Counted from the first letter of the stretch, positions 5,866 to 13,397 are shown. The stretch: 16,301 bases of DNA from UBA5941 sp021824385 (GCA_027347685.1 DAIEQM010000021.1:1-16301); one strand, 5' to 3'. The notes: generated from the letters alone by a model not told the origin. Made by a program: numbers and translations.

Positions 5866-7092
5866 CTATACGATATGGTGGTCTACCGCTGCTTTATGCT
5901 TTTCTTCGTGGATATCTGCAGTTTCCAATGTCTGTAACATTTTGGCACGCTGTAGCTCAAGTACTCGTGAGAGTTTCTCAAAAAGAGGTGATTGTTCCCC
6001 TTCATACTGGGTACTCCCATTCGTCACATAGTTGTCTAAAAAGTTGATTCCTTCATCAGTGTTCCATATTCGCTCTACAACACTCGATATCCGTTCGATC
6101 TTCGTACCCGCCCCCCCGAAGACGGCAGTGCGGATCTCCCATGAGGGGTGATTACCTAATTTCCTAAGATATTTATGTGCAGCACGTTGCAGCGAATTCT
6201 CTGCTGACCCAACAAGTCTTTCTTTTCCTTTGAAGGTACCTTTATTCAATACATATGCGGACACCTCTTTGAATTCAGGTTCATTTAACTCACTACTCAG
6301 TACTTTACCAAGTTTTTCAGCTATATTATTTTCTTTTTCCCAGTGCTTCTCAAAAGCTTTTATATCGTCTCTATCTTCAATTTCTGATATCCGTCTTTTC
6401 GCTATTCTCATAAGGTCAAGTGCATCAAGAACAGTTTGTTCGTCTTCGCTTACAGGCACCATTTTGGTTACTGGCTCTTGTGAGAGGTCTTGAGACGGAG
6501 GAACAAATCCGCCACCCATAAACGACACTGCCATTTCTTGGCTTGGCGTCCAACCGGATCTTGAGTACTTTACTGGAAAATACTGGTCTTGTAGATCGGG
6601 AACTAAGTCATGAATATAACTTTCCACCAATATCTTAAATGTTTGTCCGTTACCATCAACTCGAGGATGAATCATAACCCCGCCAACAAAGAGCGCTGAA
6701 GCCATCCGAAAAGCAGCCTGACGCTTTTGATCCTGATCCTCTATAGCATTTATTTTTTCGTACCACTCATTAACTTTGTTTTCGAATGGCACAGCGATTT
6801 TTTCTGCTGTCGACACATATGGCATGTATTCATCGTCTATTTCTTGACGGTTGTTATTTACAATTCTTCCCTCTGCTTCCAATTTCTGGGTATCCTCCCC
6901 GTATACATTATTAAACCCATTAAACAACTTATCCCTTACTTTAAAAAAACGTTCACGGAATGGCTTACCATAGGTTTCCGGCAACTCATGAGTCTCAAAA
7001 TTATATTGATTTTCTGCGCGCTTTAATCTGCTTTCTTTTGAGTCGGTGTCTACTTTACTCGGTACTTCTCCCGACTGCTCATTCTCATTCAT
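5866..7092 (-). CDS. Fic-domain protein with a divergent active-site motif
   Basis: A 408-residue soluble protein, rich in charged residues. The segment H142-P-R-V-D146-G-N-G-Q-T-F-K153 aligns with the Fic motif HPFx(D/E)GNGRxxR: the catalytic His, the acidic residue and GNG are kept, but the Phe is Arg, the first Arg is Gln and the last Arg is Lys. The preceding amphipathic helix (AAFRMASALFVGGVMI) fits the helix before the Fic loop. Fic enzymes move AMP or another phosphate-containing group onto a protein hydroxyl; the changed phosphate-binding residues could mean different chemistry or lost activity. The flanks (1-110 and 200-408) match nothing I recognise; the C-terminal third is helical and charged. 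It is divergent from the YdjM-like gene and convergent, one base apart, with the beta-helix gene. A G7 tract occurs in its reading frame (6111-6117). Confidence 0.72.
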   Translation of the reverse strand: MNENEQSGEVPSKVDTDSKESRLKRAENQYNFETHELPETYGKPFRERFFKVRDKLFNGFNNVYGEDTQKLEAEGRIVNNNRQEIDDEYMPYVSTAEKIAVPFENKVNEWYEKINAIEDQDQKRQAAFRMASALFVGGVMIHPRVDGNGQTFKILVESYIHDLVPDLQDQYFPVKYSRSGWTPSQEMAVSFMGGGFVPPSQDLSQEPVTKMVPVSEDEQTVLDALDLMRIAKRRISEIEDRDDIKAFEKHWEKENNIAEKLGKVLSSELNEPEFKEVSAYVLNKGTFKGKERLVGSAENSLQRAAHKYLRKLGNHPSWEIRTAVFGGAGTKIERISSVVERIWNTDEGINFLDNYVTNGSTQYEGEQSPLFEKLSRVLELQRAKMLQTLETADIHEEKHKAAVDHHIV

Positions 7093-7102
7093 TTCTTATG
7101 AT

Positions 7103-7110
7103 AGTATAAA
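7103..7110. promoter_or_regulatory. Overlapping divergent -10 boxes
   Basis: On the - strand 7108-7103 reads TATACT, ending ten bases before the Fic ATG (7092), with a predicted leader of about four bases. On the + strand 7105-7110 reads TATAAA, 19 bases before the ATG at 7130. The two boxes share bases, so polymerase could probably occupy only one direction at a time. Confidence 0.45.
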
Positions 7111-7129
7111 AATTACTTATCAACCAAAA

Positions 7130-7702
7130 ATGACAGCCCGTACACACGACCTTTGTGCATTTGCCTGCTTGGCGACAGCAGCCGCACTTTTTCCACCTGC
7201 AATGATTTCGCTTCCAACCCTTATGACTTCACTGGTCGGAAACATTGTCGGAGGACTTATTCCTGACATGGACCAGGCAAGTAACAAGCTTTATGACCTG
7301 CTTCCTGGTAGTGACTTTACCGGTAAAATTATTGGAAAGATTTTTATGGGGCACCGAAATATTTCTCACTCACTCTTGGGAGGGTATCTGCTTTACAAAT
7401 TGTTAGAATTTGTCCTCCCTCGACTATTTAATACACAGTATGTGGACCCTCACGTTCTTCTTATTTCAATTATGCTCGGGTTTGCCTCACATTTATTGGC
7501 TGACAGTATTACTCGTGAAGGAATTCCGCTCTTTTTCCCGTTTTCAATAAAAGTAGGATTTCCACCTTTTAAATTTATGCGCGTAACAACCGACTCGTGG
7601 GTGGAACACTTAGTGGTACTTCCCAGTGTTGTGGTCTACACCGCCTCGATATTTTATTACCATCAATCTGAATTCTTCACGCTCCTCACTCACCTAAAAT
7701 GA
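7130..7702 (+). CDS. YdjM-family membrane-bound metal-dependent hydrolase
   Basis: A 190-residue membrane protein of the YdjM/LexA-binding inner-membrane hydrolase family (DUF457 type). The expected metal-ligand motifs are all present in order: H6 in TH near the N-terminus, G-L-I-P-D46-M-D48, H75-R-N-I-S-H80-S and H121-L-L-A-D125-S. Hydrophobic segments lie between them (about 8-42, 81-98, 107-124 and 162-180). The family is thought to hydrolyse an unknown lipid-phase or membrane-linked substrate; the biological role is not established. The start at ATG 7130 is chosen because it places TH at residues 5-6 as usual for the family, and because an upstream extension would run through the divergent promoter. 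The stop TGA (7700-7702) forms part of the next gene's promoter. Confidence 0.87.
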   Translation: MTARTHDLCAFACLATAAALFPPAMISLPTLMTSLVGNIVGGLIPDMDQASNKLYDLLPGSDFTGKIIGKIFMGHRNISHSLLGGYLLYKLLEFVLPRLFNTQYVDPHVLLISIMLGFASHLLADSITREGIPLFFPFSIKVGFPPFKFMRVTTDSWVEHLVVLPSVVVYTASIFYYHQSEFFTLLTHLK

Positions 7703-7708
7703 TATTAT
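7700..7708 (+). promoter_or_regulatory. Extended -10 promoter for the Clp-like gene, predicted leaderless
   Basis: TGA-TATTAT forms an extended -10 (TGn plus hexamer). The TG comes from the stop codon of the preceding gene. With the normal spacing the transcript would begin at 7715, exactly the A of the ATG. No -35 hexamer is visible, as is often the case for extended -10 promoters. Confidence 0.5.
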
Positions 7709-7714
7709 AAGAGC

Positions 7715-10162
7715 ATGGAATTCATTGAGTGGCACTACAGCTATGCCGTTAATTTTTATCTGCTTCGTTTTAAAAACGCCATAAAAACGATTAATCACCA
7801 GCTCTCTCTGGGGCTTCTGATTCCCAGTTTATTTGCGCCTTGGAAGCGCTTGATTATTGTGAACACCAAAAAAGGGTTTCATCCATTTGCTGATTTTGAA
7901 AACATGAGCTTTAACGTGGTGAGTCGCATGATGGGTGCGATCGTGAGAATTTTTGTACTGGTGTTTGGTGTTGTTGCTATTTTTCTCTTATTTATTTTTG
8001 GAAGTATTGGGTTTGTATTATGGCTTCTTCTTCCGCCGCTTTCATATTCACTCTATAAAATTTATATAAACCAACCTGAGTTTGTTATTGATCGCCTCGT
8101 GCGAGGCCGAGAAAAACTACCTGCGCGAGAGTTGTGGAAAAGTTATGCAGGCATTTTTTTAATTCGCCATCTGGGTAGTGAACAAATTGTTGACGCCTTT
8201 CCTGACACGTTACAGCTTACGAACACGCACCCAAAACGCCTTTTGGACTTGATGAAAGATATTCTTGCCAATAACACAATTAACGAATCAACTTTAAGAA
8301 AATACAACGTAACTCCTGAGGACATACTTATAACAGCAGGCTGGTGGGACGAGCGTCGTGCTGCTCAAACAGAACTGGAACCCACACCGTCATTTAAGCG
8401 CCCTGGTATTGGAATGTCACTCCTGTTTGGCTACACGCCTACTCTTGATAAATACGCGACTGACATGGGCGAAGTACGTGAATTTACTCATCACTTAATT
8501 GGAAGAGGTGACACGGTGTCAAGAGTGGTACGGGTACTCACAGCGGGGAGAGGCGTAATGCTCACCGGAGTTCCTGGGGTTGGCAAAAAAACAGTCATGT
8601 ATGAGCTGGCTCGCAGAGCTGCTGAAGGACTGTTGGGAGCTGACATGTCGTATAAGCGGATACTCGACTTTGATTACAATGCTTTTTTTGCAAGACGAGG
8701 GGGAGACATTAATGTAAAGAAAAATGAGTTTGCACAAATTTTGAAAGAAGCGCAGGCCGCGGGAAACGTCATATTGGTACTCAGAGACATTTTTCGCCTT
8801 ACCAACGCAGAAGTGGAAGGATTGGATTTAACAGACATCATCACTCAAGCTCTTGAAGGGAAGCGGCTTTTTATCGTGAGTGTTTTGGACAAAAATGACT
8901 ACACCAAATATGTTTCTCGAAATGCACGCCTTATGAAATATTTTGAAGAGGTTGGGGTGTTTGAAATGAATAAAGCTGACGCGCTTCCAGTTCTCCTTTC
9001 GGCCGCACGTTACAACGAAAAGCAAAAGGGTGTGATTACAACGGTTCCGGTCATTGAAGACATTTTACGTGGAAGCGGCCAATACATGACCGATGTTCCG
9101 TTTCCTGAAAAAGCACTCGAACTGCTTGATGCGGTTTTGTTGTACCATGCCGAACACAATCCCGGCCTTTCAGTGACGCGTGAAGAGGTAAATGCAGTGT
9201 TATCGGAAAAAACTGGTATTGCCCTCGCGAGTTTGGGAGATGCTCAAAAAACAAAACTAGCCCACCTTGAAGACAGCATTCATGAACGATTGGTTAACCA
9301 AACATATCCCGTTTCACTCATTGCCAAGGCTTTGAGAGCAAAAACATCGGGGGTTATGACGAGTGCTCGTCCAATTGGATCATTTTTATTTTTGGGGCCC
9401 ACAGGAGTTGGAAAGACTGAAACGGCAAAAGCCCTCGCAGAAGTATATTTTGGCAGTGAAGAAAAAATTATTCGCTTTGATATGTCAGAATTTGCCGGGG
9501 GAGAGGCGATTGAGCGTTTAATCGGGAATGCCGGGAAAAATATTCCAGGAGCCCTCACCACTGCAATAAAAAATAATCCGGCATGTTTACTTCTTCTTGA
9601 TGAAATTGAAAAAGCACCTGCCGCAGTTTTTAATTTATTTTTGTCACTTCTTGATGAAGGACGCATTACCGATGCGTTTGGAAAAAGTATTTCTACCTCT
9701 CATGTGTTTGTCATTGCAACGAGTAACGCCGGATCTGAGTACATCCGAGAAGTGGTAAAAGAAGAAAGCAATAAAGAGCTTTTGCAAAAGAAAGTGCTTG
9801 AGTATGTTATGGAGCAGCATGTGTTTAGTCCTGAGTTTTTGAATCGTTTTGATGGTGTTGTTGTATATGAACCGCTTAGTCCTACTCAACTAAAAGAAGT
9901 GGCAAAACGACTTTTGAATTATGTTGCTCGCGATATGAAACAGAAGGGAATTATCGTGGAATTTGACGATAGCGTGTATGAAAAAGTGGTACAAGATGGA
10001 TATGATGCCTCCCTGGGGGCACGCCCCATGAGGCGTATGATTGAGCTTAAACTGGGAGATGTTTTGGCTCGGGGAATTTTATCAAATGAAATAGCTGAGG
10101 GTGACCATGTAAAAGTAAGTGCTGACAATAGCACTGCGGGATTTGTATGGAGTAAGATATAA
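7715..10162 (+). CDS. Membrane-anchored double AAA+ Clp-like ATPase with degenerate first domain
   Basis: An 815-residue protein. Two hydrophobic helices at about 76-118 anchor it; no Clp N-domain repeats are seen. NBD1 has Walker A G285-VPGVG-K291-K-T with an extra Lys where Ser/Thr should be. Its Walker B is ILVLRD (353-358), R357-D in place of D-E, and the LERRF arginine fingers appear as LMKYF (406-410). NBD2 is intact: Walker A GPTGVGKT (561-568), Walker B LLLLDE (625-630), sensor 1 TSNAG, arginine finger FLNRFD (R711) and sensor 2 GARPMRR. The NBD2 pore loop reads GNAGKNIPG instead of the aromatic GYVGxxxGG. There is no ClpB-like coiled-coil M domain, and I see no [LIV]GF loop for ClpP docking. 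Likely a membrane-bound unfoldase or remodeller driven by NBD2 alone; partner and substrate are unknown. Often annotated as ClpC. Confidence 0.88.
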   Translation: MEFIEWHYSYAVNFYLLRFKNAIKTINHQLSLGLLIPSLFAPWKRLIIVNTKKGFHPFADFENMSFNVVSRMMGAIVRIFVLVFGVVAIFLLFIFGSIGFVLWLLLPPLSYSLYKIYINQPEFVIDRLVRGREKLPARELWKSYAGIFLIRHLGSEQIVDAFPDTLQLTNTHPKRLLDLMKDILANNTINESTLRKYNVTPEDILITAGWWDERRAAQTELEPTPSFKRPGIGMSLLFGYTPTLDKYATDMGEVREFTHHLIGRGDTVSRVVRVLTAGRGVMLTGVPGVGKKTVMYELARRAAEGLLGADMSYKRILDFDYNAFFARRGGDINVKKNEFAQILKEAQAAGNVILVLRDIFRLTNAEVEGLDLTDIITQALEGKRLFIVSVLDKNDYTKYVSRNARLMKYFEEVGVFEMNKADALPVLLSAARYNEKQKGVITTVPVIEDILRGSGQYMTDVPFPEKALELLDAVLLYHAEHNPGLSVTREEVNAVLSEKTGIALASLGDAQKTKLAHLEDSIHERLVNQTYPVSLIAKALRAKTSGVMTSARPIGSFLFLGPTGVGKTETAKALAEVYFGSEEKIIRFDMSEFAGGEAIERLIGNAGKNIPGALTTAIKNNPACLLLLDEIEKAPAAVFNLFLSLLDEGRITDAFGKSISTSHVFVIATSNAGSEYIREVVKEESNKELLQKKVLEYVMEQHVFSPEFLNRFDGVVVYEPLSPTQLKEVAKRLLNYVARDMKQKGIIVEFDDSVYEKVVQDGYDASLGARPMRRMIELKLGDVLARGILSNEIAEGDHVKVSADNSTAGFVWSKI

Positions 10163-10163
10163 A
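10158..10163 (+). promoter_or_regulatory. Candidate -10 box for the MFS gene
   Basis: TATAAA overlaps the stop of the Clp-like gene and ends eleven bases before the ATG at 10175, predicting a leader of about five bases. No -35 box is seen, so cotranscription with the Clp-like gene is an alternative. Confidence 0.3.
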
Positions 10164-10174
10164 AGTATCTTTGT

Positions 10175-11392
10175 ATGCGTAAAGTACTGCCAGAAAGTTT
10201 TTTTAAGCTCTCTATTAAGGAAAAAACAAATAGAGCACTTTTGGCCCTCGCTTCACTTCTTTTCTTTTTCGCGATCTTTGACACACTTCTTTCATATGCA
10301 TTGCCAATTCTTTTGACTGCACACGGCTTTTCTGAAACACAGCTCGGGCTTATTATTGGTTCTTCTTCTTTTTTTGGTGCAATTATTGACATTTTTGTTT
10401 CACGGTTTGTAAAAAATACCGACTTTAGAAAGATGTTTCTTCTCATGATTGCAGGCATGGCATTATATTTTGGTGTGCTTTTTGCATCAGAAACAATTGT
10501 AATGTTTTTATTTTCCATGGCACTCTGGGCTCTCTACTGGAATTTTCTATCATACGGACTGTATAACTTTGTGGGTTCTACCCCTGAAACCGAACACGCA
10601 ACAAATTGGGGAATACTCGACATTTTTAAAGGACTCGGCCTTATCGTGGCACCTATTATTGCAAGCGTTGCTCTCAAAGAGGGCGTTACCCCGCTTATTT
10701 TTGGAGTGAGTTTAGTGTTTTTATTTTTGGTGTATGTGTTTTACACCCTTCTTGTAAAGGTAAGTGATACACCAAAAAAACTTTCTATTAAAACGATAGA
10801 CCGCGTTGACTATCGCAAGTTTTTGAAAGTAACTCGCATTATTTTTCCAATACTTTTGATGGATATACTCCTCGCAATTTTTGACATGTCTTTTTCAACG
10901 ATAGGCCCATTAATTTCAGAAAGCTTAAAAGGGCCACATGCTTTGGGGGGGCTGTTTTTGACACTCTATTATTTACCCACCGTAATTATGCTGTGGCTCG
11001 CAGGCCCTATTACTAAGCGCTTTGGCAAGAAAAGAACCGCATTTATTGGGTTTAGCATTGGAGCCATTGGCATTGGAACATTTGCGCTCTTTGGCAAAGG
11101 TGTAATTTTGTTGCCTTTGGTGTTTGTAACATCAATGATTTCTTCTCTTGCGTGGCCAGCAATCAAAGGCTGTTTTGCTGATTACATTACTAGATATCCA
11201 AAATATGAACGCGAAATTGAGATCCTCACAAGTTTTTTTGGAAATATTGGTTGTATTATCGGGCCGGTCATTGCTGGGTTTTTAGCGCAGCATATGGGTG
11301 ACATAGAAGCGCTGTCTGCCATTGGGGTTGTGTGTGGTGTTATTACTCTCGTTGTGTGGCGCACTACTCCACGGAAAATTCGTATCATTTAA
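10175..11392 (+). CDS. Major facilitator superfamily (MFS) transporter
   Basis: A 405-residue polytopic protein with about twelve hydrophobic helices in two halves joined by a basic cytoplasmic loop (VSDTPKKLSIKTIDRVDYRKFLK, about residues 195-218). The helix 2-3 loop (VSRFVKNTDFRKM) corresponds to the MFS A-motif region, with the later copy GPITKRFGKKRTAF in the second half. Such proteins move small solutes or drugs, driven by ion gradients. Nothing in the sequence points to a particular substrate. It starts twelve bases after the Clp-like gene and may be in its operon. A G7 tract lies within the coding frame at 10945-10951. The stop at 11390-11392 runs into the tgt promoter. Confidence 0.85.
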   Translation: MRKVLPESFFKLSIKEKTNRALLALASLLFFFAIFDTLLSYALPILLTAHGFSETQLGLIIGSSSFFGAIIDIFVSRFVKNTDFRKMFLLMIAGMALYFGVLFASETIVMFLFSMALWALYWNFLSYGLYNFVGSTPETEHATNWGILDIFKGLGLIVAPIIASVALKEGVTPLIFGVSLVFLFLVYVFYTLLVKVSDTPKKLSIKTIDRVDYRKFLKVTRIIFPILLMDILLAIFDMSFSTIGPLISESLKGPHALGGLFLTLYYLPTVIMLWLAGPITKRFGKKRTAFIGFSIGAIGIGTFALFGKGVILLPLVFVTSMISSLAWPAIKGCFADYITRYPKYEREIEILTSFFGNIGCIIGPVIAGFLAQHMGDIEALSAIGVVCGVITLVVWRTTPRKIRII

Positions 11393-11394
11393 GC

Positions 11395-11400
11395 TATACT
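11395..11400 (+). promoter_or_regulatory. -10 box of tgt, predicted leaderless
   Basis: TATACT is followed by eight bases and then the ATG at 11409. The predicted transcription start is about 11407, two bases before the start codon. No -35 consensus is present and there is no Shine-Dalgarno. Confidence 0.5.
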
Positions 11401-11408
11401 ACAAGACT

Positions 11409-12578
11409 ATGTTTTCATTTGAAGTTTTAGAAACTGATGGTTTTGCACGAGCTGGCACTATTCATACCCCGCATGGGGATATCAAAACACCGGCTTTCAC
11501 TCCAGTTGCGACACAGGCCACTGTAAAAACGCTTGATGTACACGAGCTTACTAAGGCCCACGCACAGGCTGTTTTGGCAAACACATACCACCTCTATTTA
11601 TCTCCTGGAATTGAAGTAATACAAGAGTTTGACGGATTTGCACCGTTTATGAACTGGAGTGGCCCTACACTTACTGATAGTGGTGGATATCAAGTTTCAT
11701 TTCTGTGGGAACCGAAAAATATACATTCAAAAACAGAACGTGCTGCATCAGTAAAAATTACCGATGAGGGTGCACTCTTTCGTTCTCATATTGATGGGAG
11801 TAAACATCTTTTGACCCCCGAAAAATCCATGGAAATCCAGGATGCACTCGGCGCAGACATTATCATGGCCTTTGACCAGCCACTTTCACTTTCTTCAAGT
11901 GAAAAACGACAGAATGAAGCATTTATCCGAACATTACAGTGGGAAGAGCGATCGTTTAGACGATGGGAAGATTTACAAAAAAATAGAAAGAATTTTCAAG
12001 CGCTGTATGGCATTGTACAAGGTGAGACTGATGTTAAAAAACGACAAGAATCACTCCAATTTGTACTCAATATGAACTTTCCAGGTATTGCGATTGGAGG
12101 CGCTACGATAGGAAGTGATCCAGCTATAACAAAACAAGCACTCGAAACAATTGTTGAAATGTTTCCCAATAACAAACCAATTCATGCATTGGGACTTGGT
12201 GGTGGACCGGAGGGAATACTCAATGCAGTTTCATTAGGCATTGACACATTCGATAACACATCGGTAACCAGAATGGCGAGAACAGGGCTTGTTTTTATAT
12301 ATCCAGAAGATGGTGGAACAACAAAAAATAAATTTAGAATTGACACGAAAAAATTCAAAAAAAATGATCGTTCACCACTTTCTAATAAATGCACATGCAC
12401 AACATGCAAAGAATATAGTAGGGCGTATTTACGACATCTTATGGTAAACGATGAACTTCTTGGAGGAAGACTTTTGAGCATTCACAACGTGACTTTTATG
12501 AATATGTTTATGCATGAACTTCGGAACGCAATTCTCAGTAAAAGTTTCTCTGATTTTAAGAAAGAGTGGACATCATAA
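11409..12578 (+). CDS. tgt: tRNA-guanine transglycosylase, divergent
   Basis: A 389-residue TIM-barrel enzyme, the usual length for bacterial Tgt. It exchanges guanine at tRNA position 34 for a queuosine precursor (preQ1 in most bacteria). Recognisable elements are the N-terminal FEVLETDGFARAG, the base-binding T-D90-S-G-G-Y-Q-V, the MAFD156 segment, G-I-V-Q204-G, G230-G, the nucleophile region D279-T-F-D282 with TRMARTG, and the zinc site C328-x-C330-xx-C333 with H359 followed by RAYLRHL-like sequence. Unusual points: FDQP replaces the usual FDEC, VQGE replaces VQGG, GGATIGSDP replaces GGLxVGEP, and DNTSVTR replaces DCVxPTR. The start at ATG 11409 matches family alignments, and a -10 box lies just upstream. 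No other queuosine genes are in the window, so precursor salvage is possible. Confidence 0.93.
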   Translation: MFSFEVLETDGFARAGTIHTPHGDIKTPAFTPVATQATVKTLDVHELTKAHAQAVLANTYHLYLSPGIEVIQEFDGFAPFMNWSGPTLTDSGGYQVSFLWEPKNIHSKTERAASVKITDEGALFRSHIDGSKHLLTPEKSMEIQDALGADIIMAFDQPLSLSSSEKRQNEAFIRTLQWEERSFRRWEDLQKNRKNFQALYGIVQGETDVKKRQESLQFVLNMNFPGIAIGGATIGSDPAITKQALETIVEMFPNNKPIHALGLGGGPEGILNAVSLGIDTFDNTSVTRMARTGLVFIYPEDGGTTKNKFRIDTKKFKKNDRSPLSNKCTCTTCKEYSRAYLRHLMVNDELLGGRLLSIHNVTFMNMFMHELRNAILSKSFSDFKKEWTS

Positions 12579-12599
12579 AAGCCTGTTTAATCGACTAAA

Positions 12600-12643
12600 T
12601 TGACTGTCGTTGACAATAAGACTATTATGTGGTGTTATATACA
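12600..12643 (+). promoter_or_regulatory. Strong, possibly doubled promoter before the LytR_C gene
   Basis: TTGACT (12600-12605) and TATTAT (12623-12628) are separated by exactly 17 bases, predicting a start near 12635 and a 19-base leader. A second -35, TTGACA (12610-12615), lies ten bases downstream with TGTTAT or TATATA near 12633-12641 as a weaker -10. Two staggered promoters may therefore be present. Confidence 0.65.
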
Positions 12644-12653
12644 CGTCACCAAA

Positions 12654-13361
12654 ATGGAAGAACAAACCACAGTAGAACACGCACCAATTCAGCCAGAGCC
12701 AGCTGTGGGATTTCCTGATCCAAGACCTTCACGTCAATCGTCCTCGTCCTTTCCAAAGTGGATTTTTGCGGTTATTGGGCTTGTAGTGATTTTGGCTGCA
12801 GGAGGATTTTTCTTGTATCAAAGCAGTACTTCTACAACCACAAACCCCACCCCTTCACCATTTGTTTCCGGACTTGATGTGCTCCCAACCCCAACAGAAA
12901 CACCAATGGCAACCGTGACTCCAATTGCGTCTGCAACGCCTTCATCTACACCAAGTTCAACGCAAAAGTCTTCAATTTCTATTGAAATTCAAAACGGAAC
13001 GGGTACTACCGGTGACGCCGCTGTCGCAAAATCTCTCTTAGAAAAAGCTGGCTACACAAAGCTTTCAACAGGAAACGCCGATTCTCAGACGGCGACAGGC
13101 ACAACGGTGCAATATTCTTCCGATGTTCCCTCCGCTATTGTGTCTGATATCGTAAAAGCACTTTCCGATCGATTTGGAACCGCAACAGCTACAGCTGGAC
13201 TTACTGGAAAGATGTCAGTTCGCGTAATTACTGGGCCAAAACAAGCATCTACTGCTACAACCGCACCAAAAATGAGTGCAACACCTACCGCAAGTCCAAA
13301 GGCAACGAGTACTACAAAACCTACAACAACGCCTACGGCTACACCAAAGGCGACTCCTTGA
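12654..13361 (+). CDS. Membrane-anchored LytR_C domain protein
   Basis: A 235-residue protein with a cytoplasmic N-terminus of about 34 residues, one helix (35-55, WIFAVIGLVVILAAGGFFLY) and an outer part. After a Thr/Pro linker (57-106) comes a LytR/CpsA/Psr C-terminal-type domain (about 107-195). It opens with ISIEIQNGTGTTGDAAVAKSLL, continues through GYTKLSTGNADS and closes with VRVITGPK. The last 40 residues are Thr/Ala/Pro/Lys low complexity. The catalytic LytR-CpsA-Psr domain is absent, so the protein probably binds or organises envelope components instead of attaching wall polymers. The start is set by the promoter, which would exclude a TTG at 12600. The TGA stop overlaps the -35 box of the next gene. 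Confidence 0.82.
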   Translation: MEEQTTVEHAPIQPEPAVGFPDPRPSRQSSSSFPKWIFAVIGLVVILAAGGFFLYQSSTSTTTNPTPSPFVSGLDVLPTPTETPMATVTPIASATPSSTPSSTQKSSISIEIQNGTGTTGDAAVAKSLLEKAGYTKLSTGNADSQTATGTTVQYSSDVPSAIVSDIVKALSDRFGTATATAGLTGKMSVRVITGPKQASTATTAPKMSATPTASPKATSTTKPTTTPTATPKATP

Positions 13362-13386
13362 CAGTAGTGTCTAATTTTTTTATTCT
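13358..13386 (+). promoter_or_regulatory. Consensus promoter overlapping the upstream stop codon
   Basis: TTGACA (13358-13363, perfect -35) and TATTCT (13381-13386) are 17 bases apart. The TGA of the LytR_C gene (13359-13361) lies inside the -35 hexamer. The predicted start is about 13393, five bases before the ATG at 13398, which excludes the in-frame ATG at 13389. Confidence 0.7.
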
Positions 13387-13397
13387 TAATGATCGAT

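Noticed and set aside
7046..7129. Longer start for the YdjM-like gene
   Set aside because: It would pass through the divergent promoter region and overlap the Fic start; family members begin near M-T-x-x-T-H.
9919..10518. 199-residue ORF on the - strand across the Clp and MFS genes
   Set aside because: It is antisense to two well-supported genes and rich in Ser/Lys runs typical of a shadow frame.
11322..11408. Longer tgt start inside the MFS gene
   Set aside because: The extension does not align with Tgt and precedes the TATACT box.
12600..12653. TTG start for the LytR_C gene
   Set aside because: This TTG is the first half of a -35 hexamer, and translation would begin upstream of the transcript start.
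13389..13397. ATG 13389 for the secreted helical protein
   Set aside because: It precedes the predicted transcript start at about 13393; MKK at 13398 is a normal signal peptide start.
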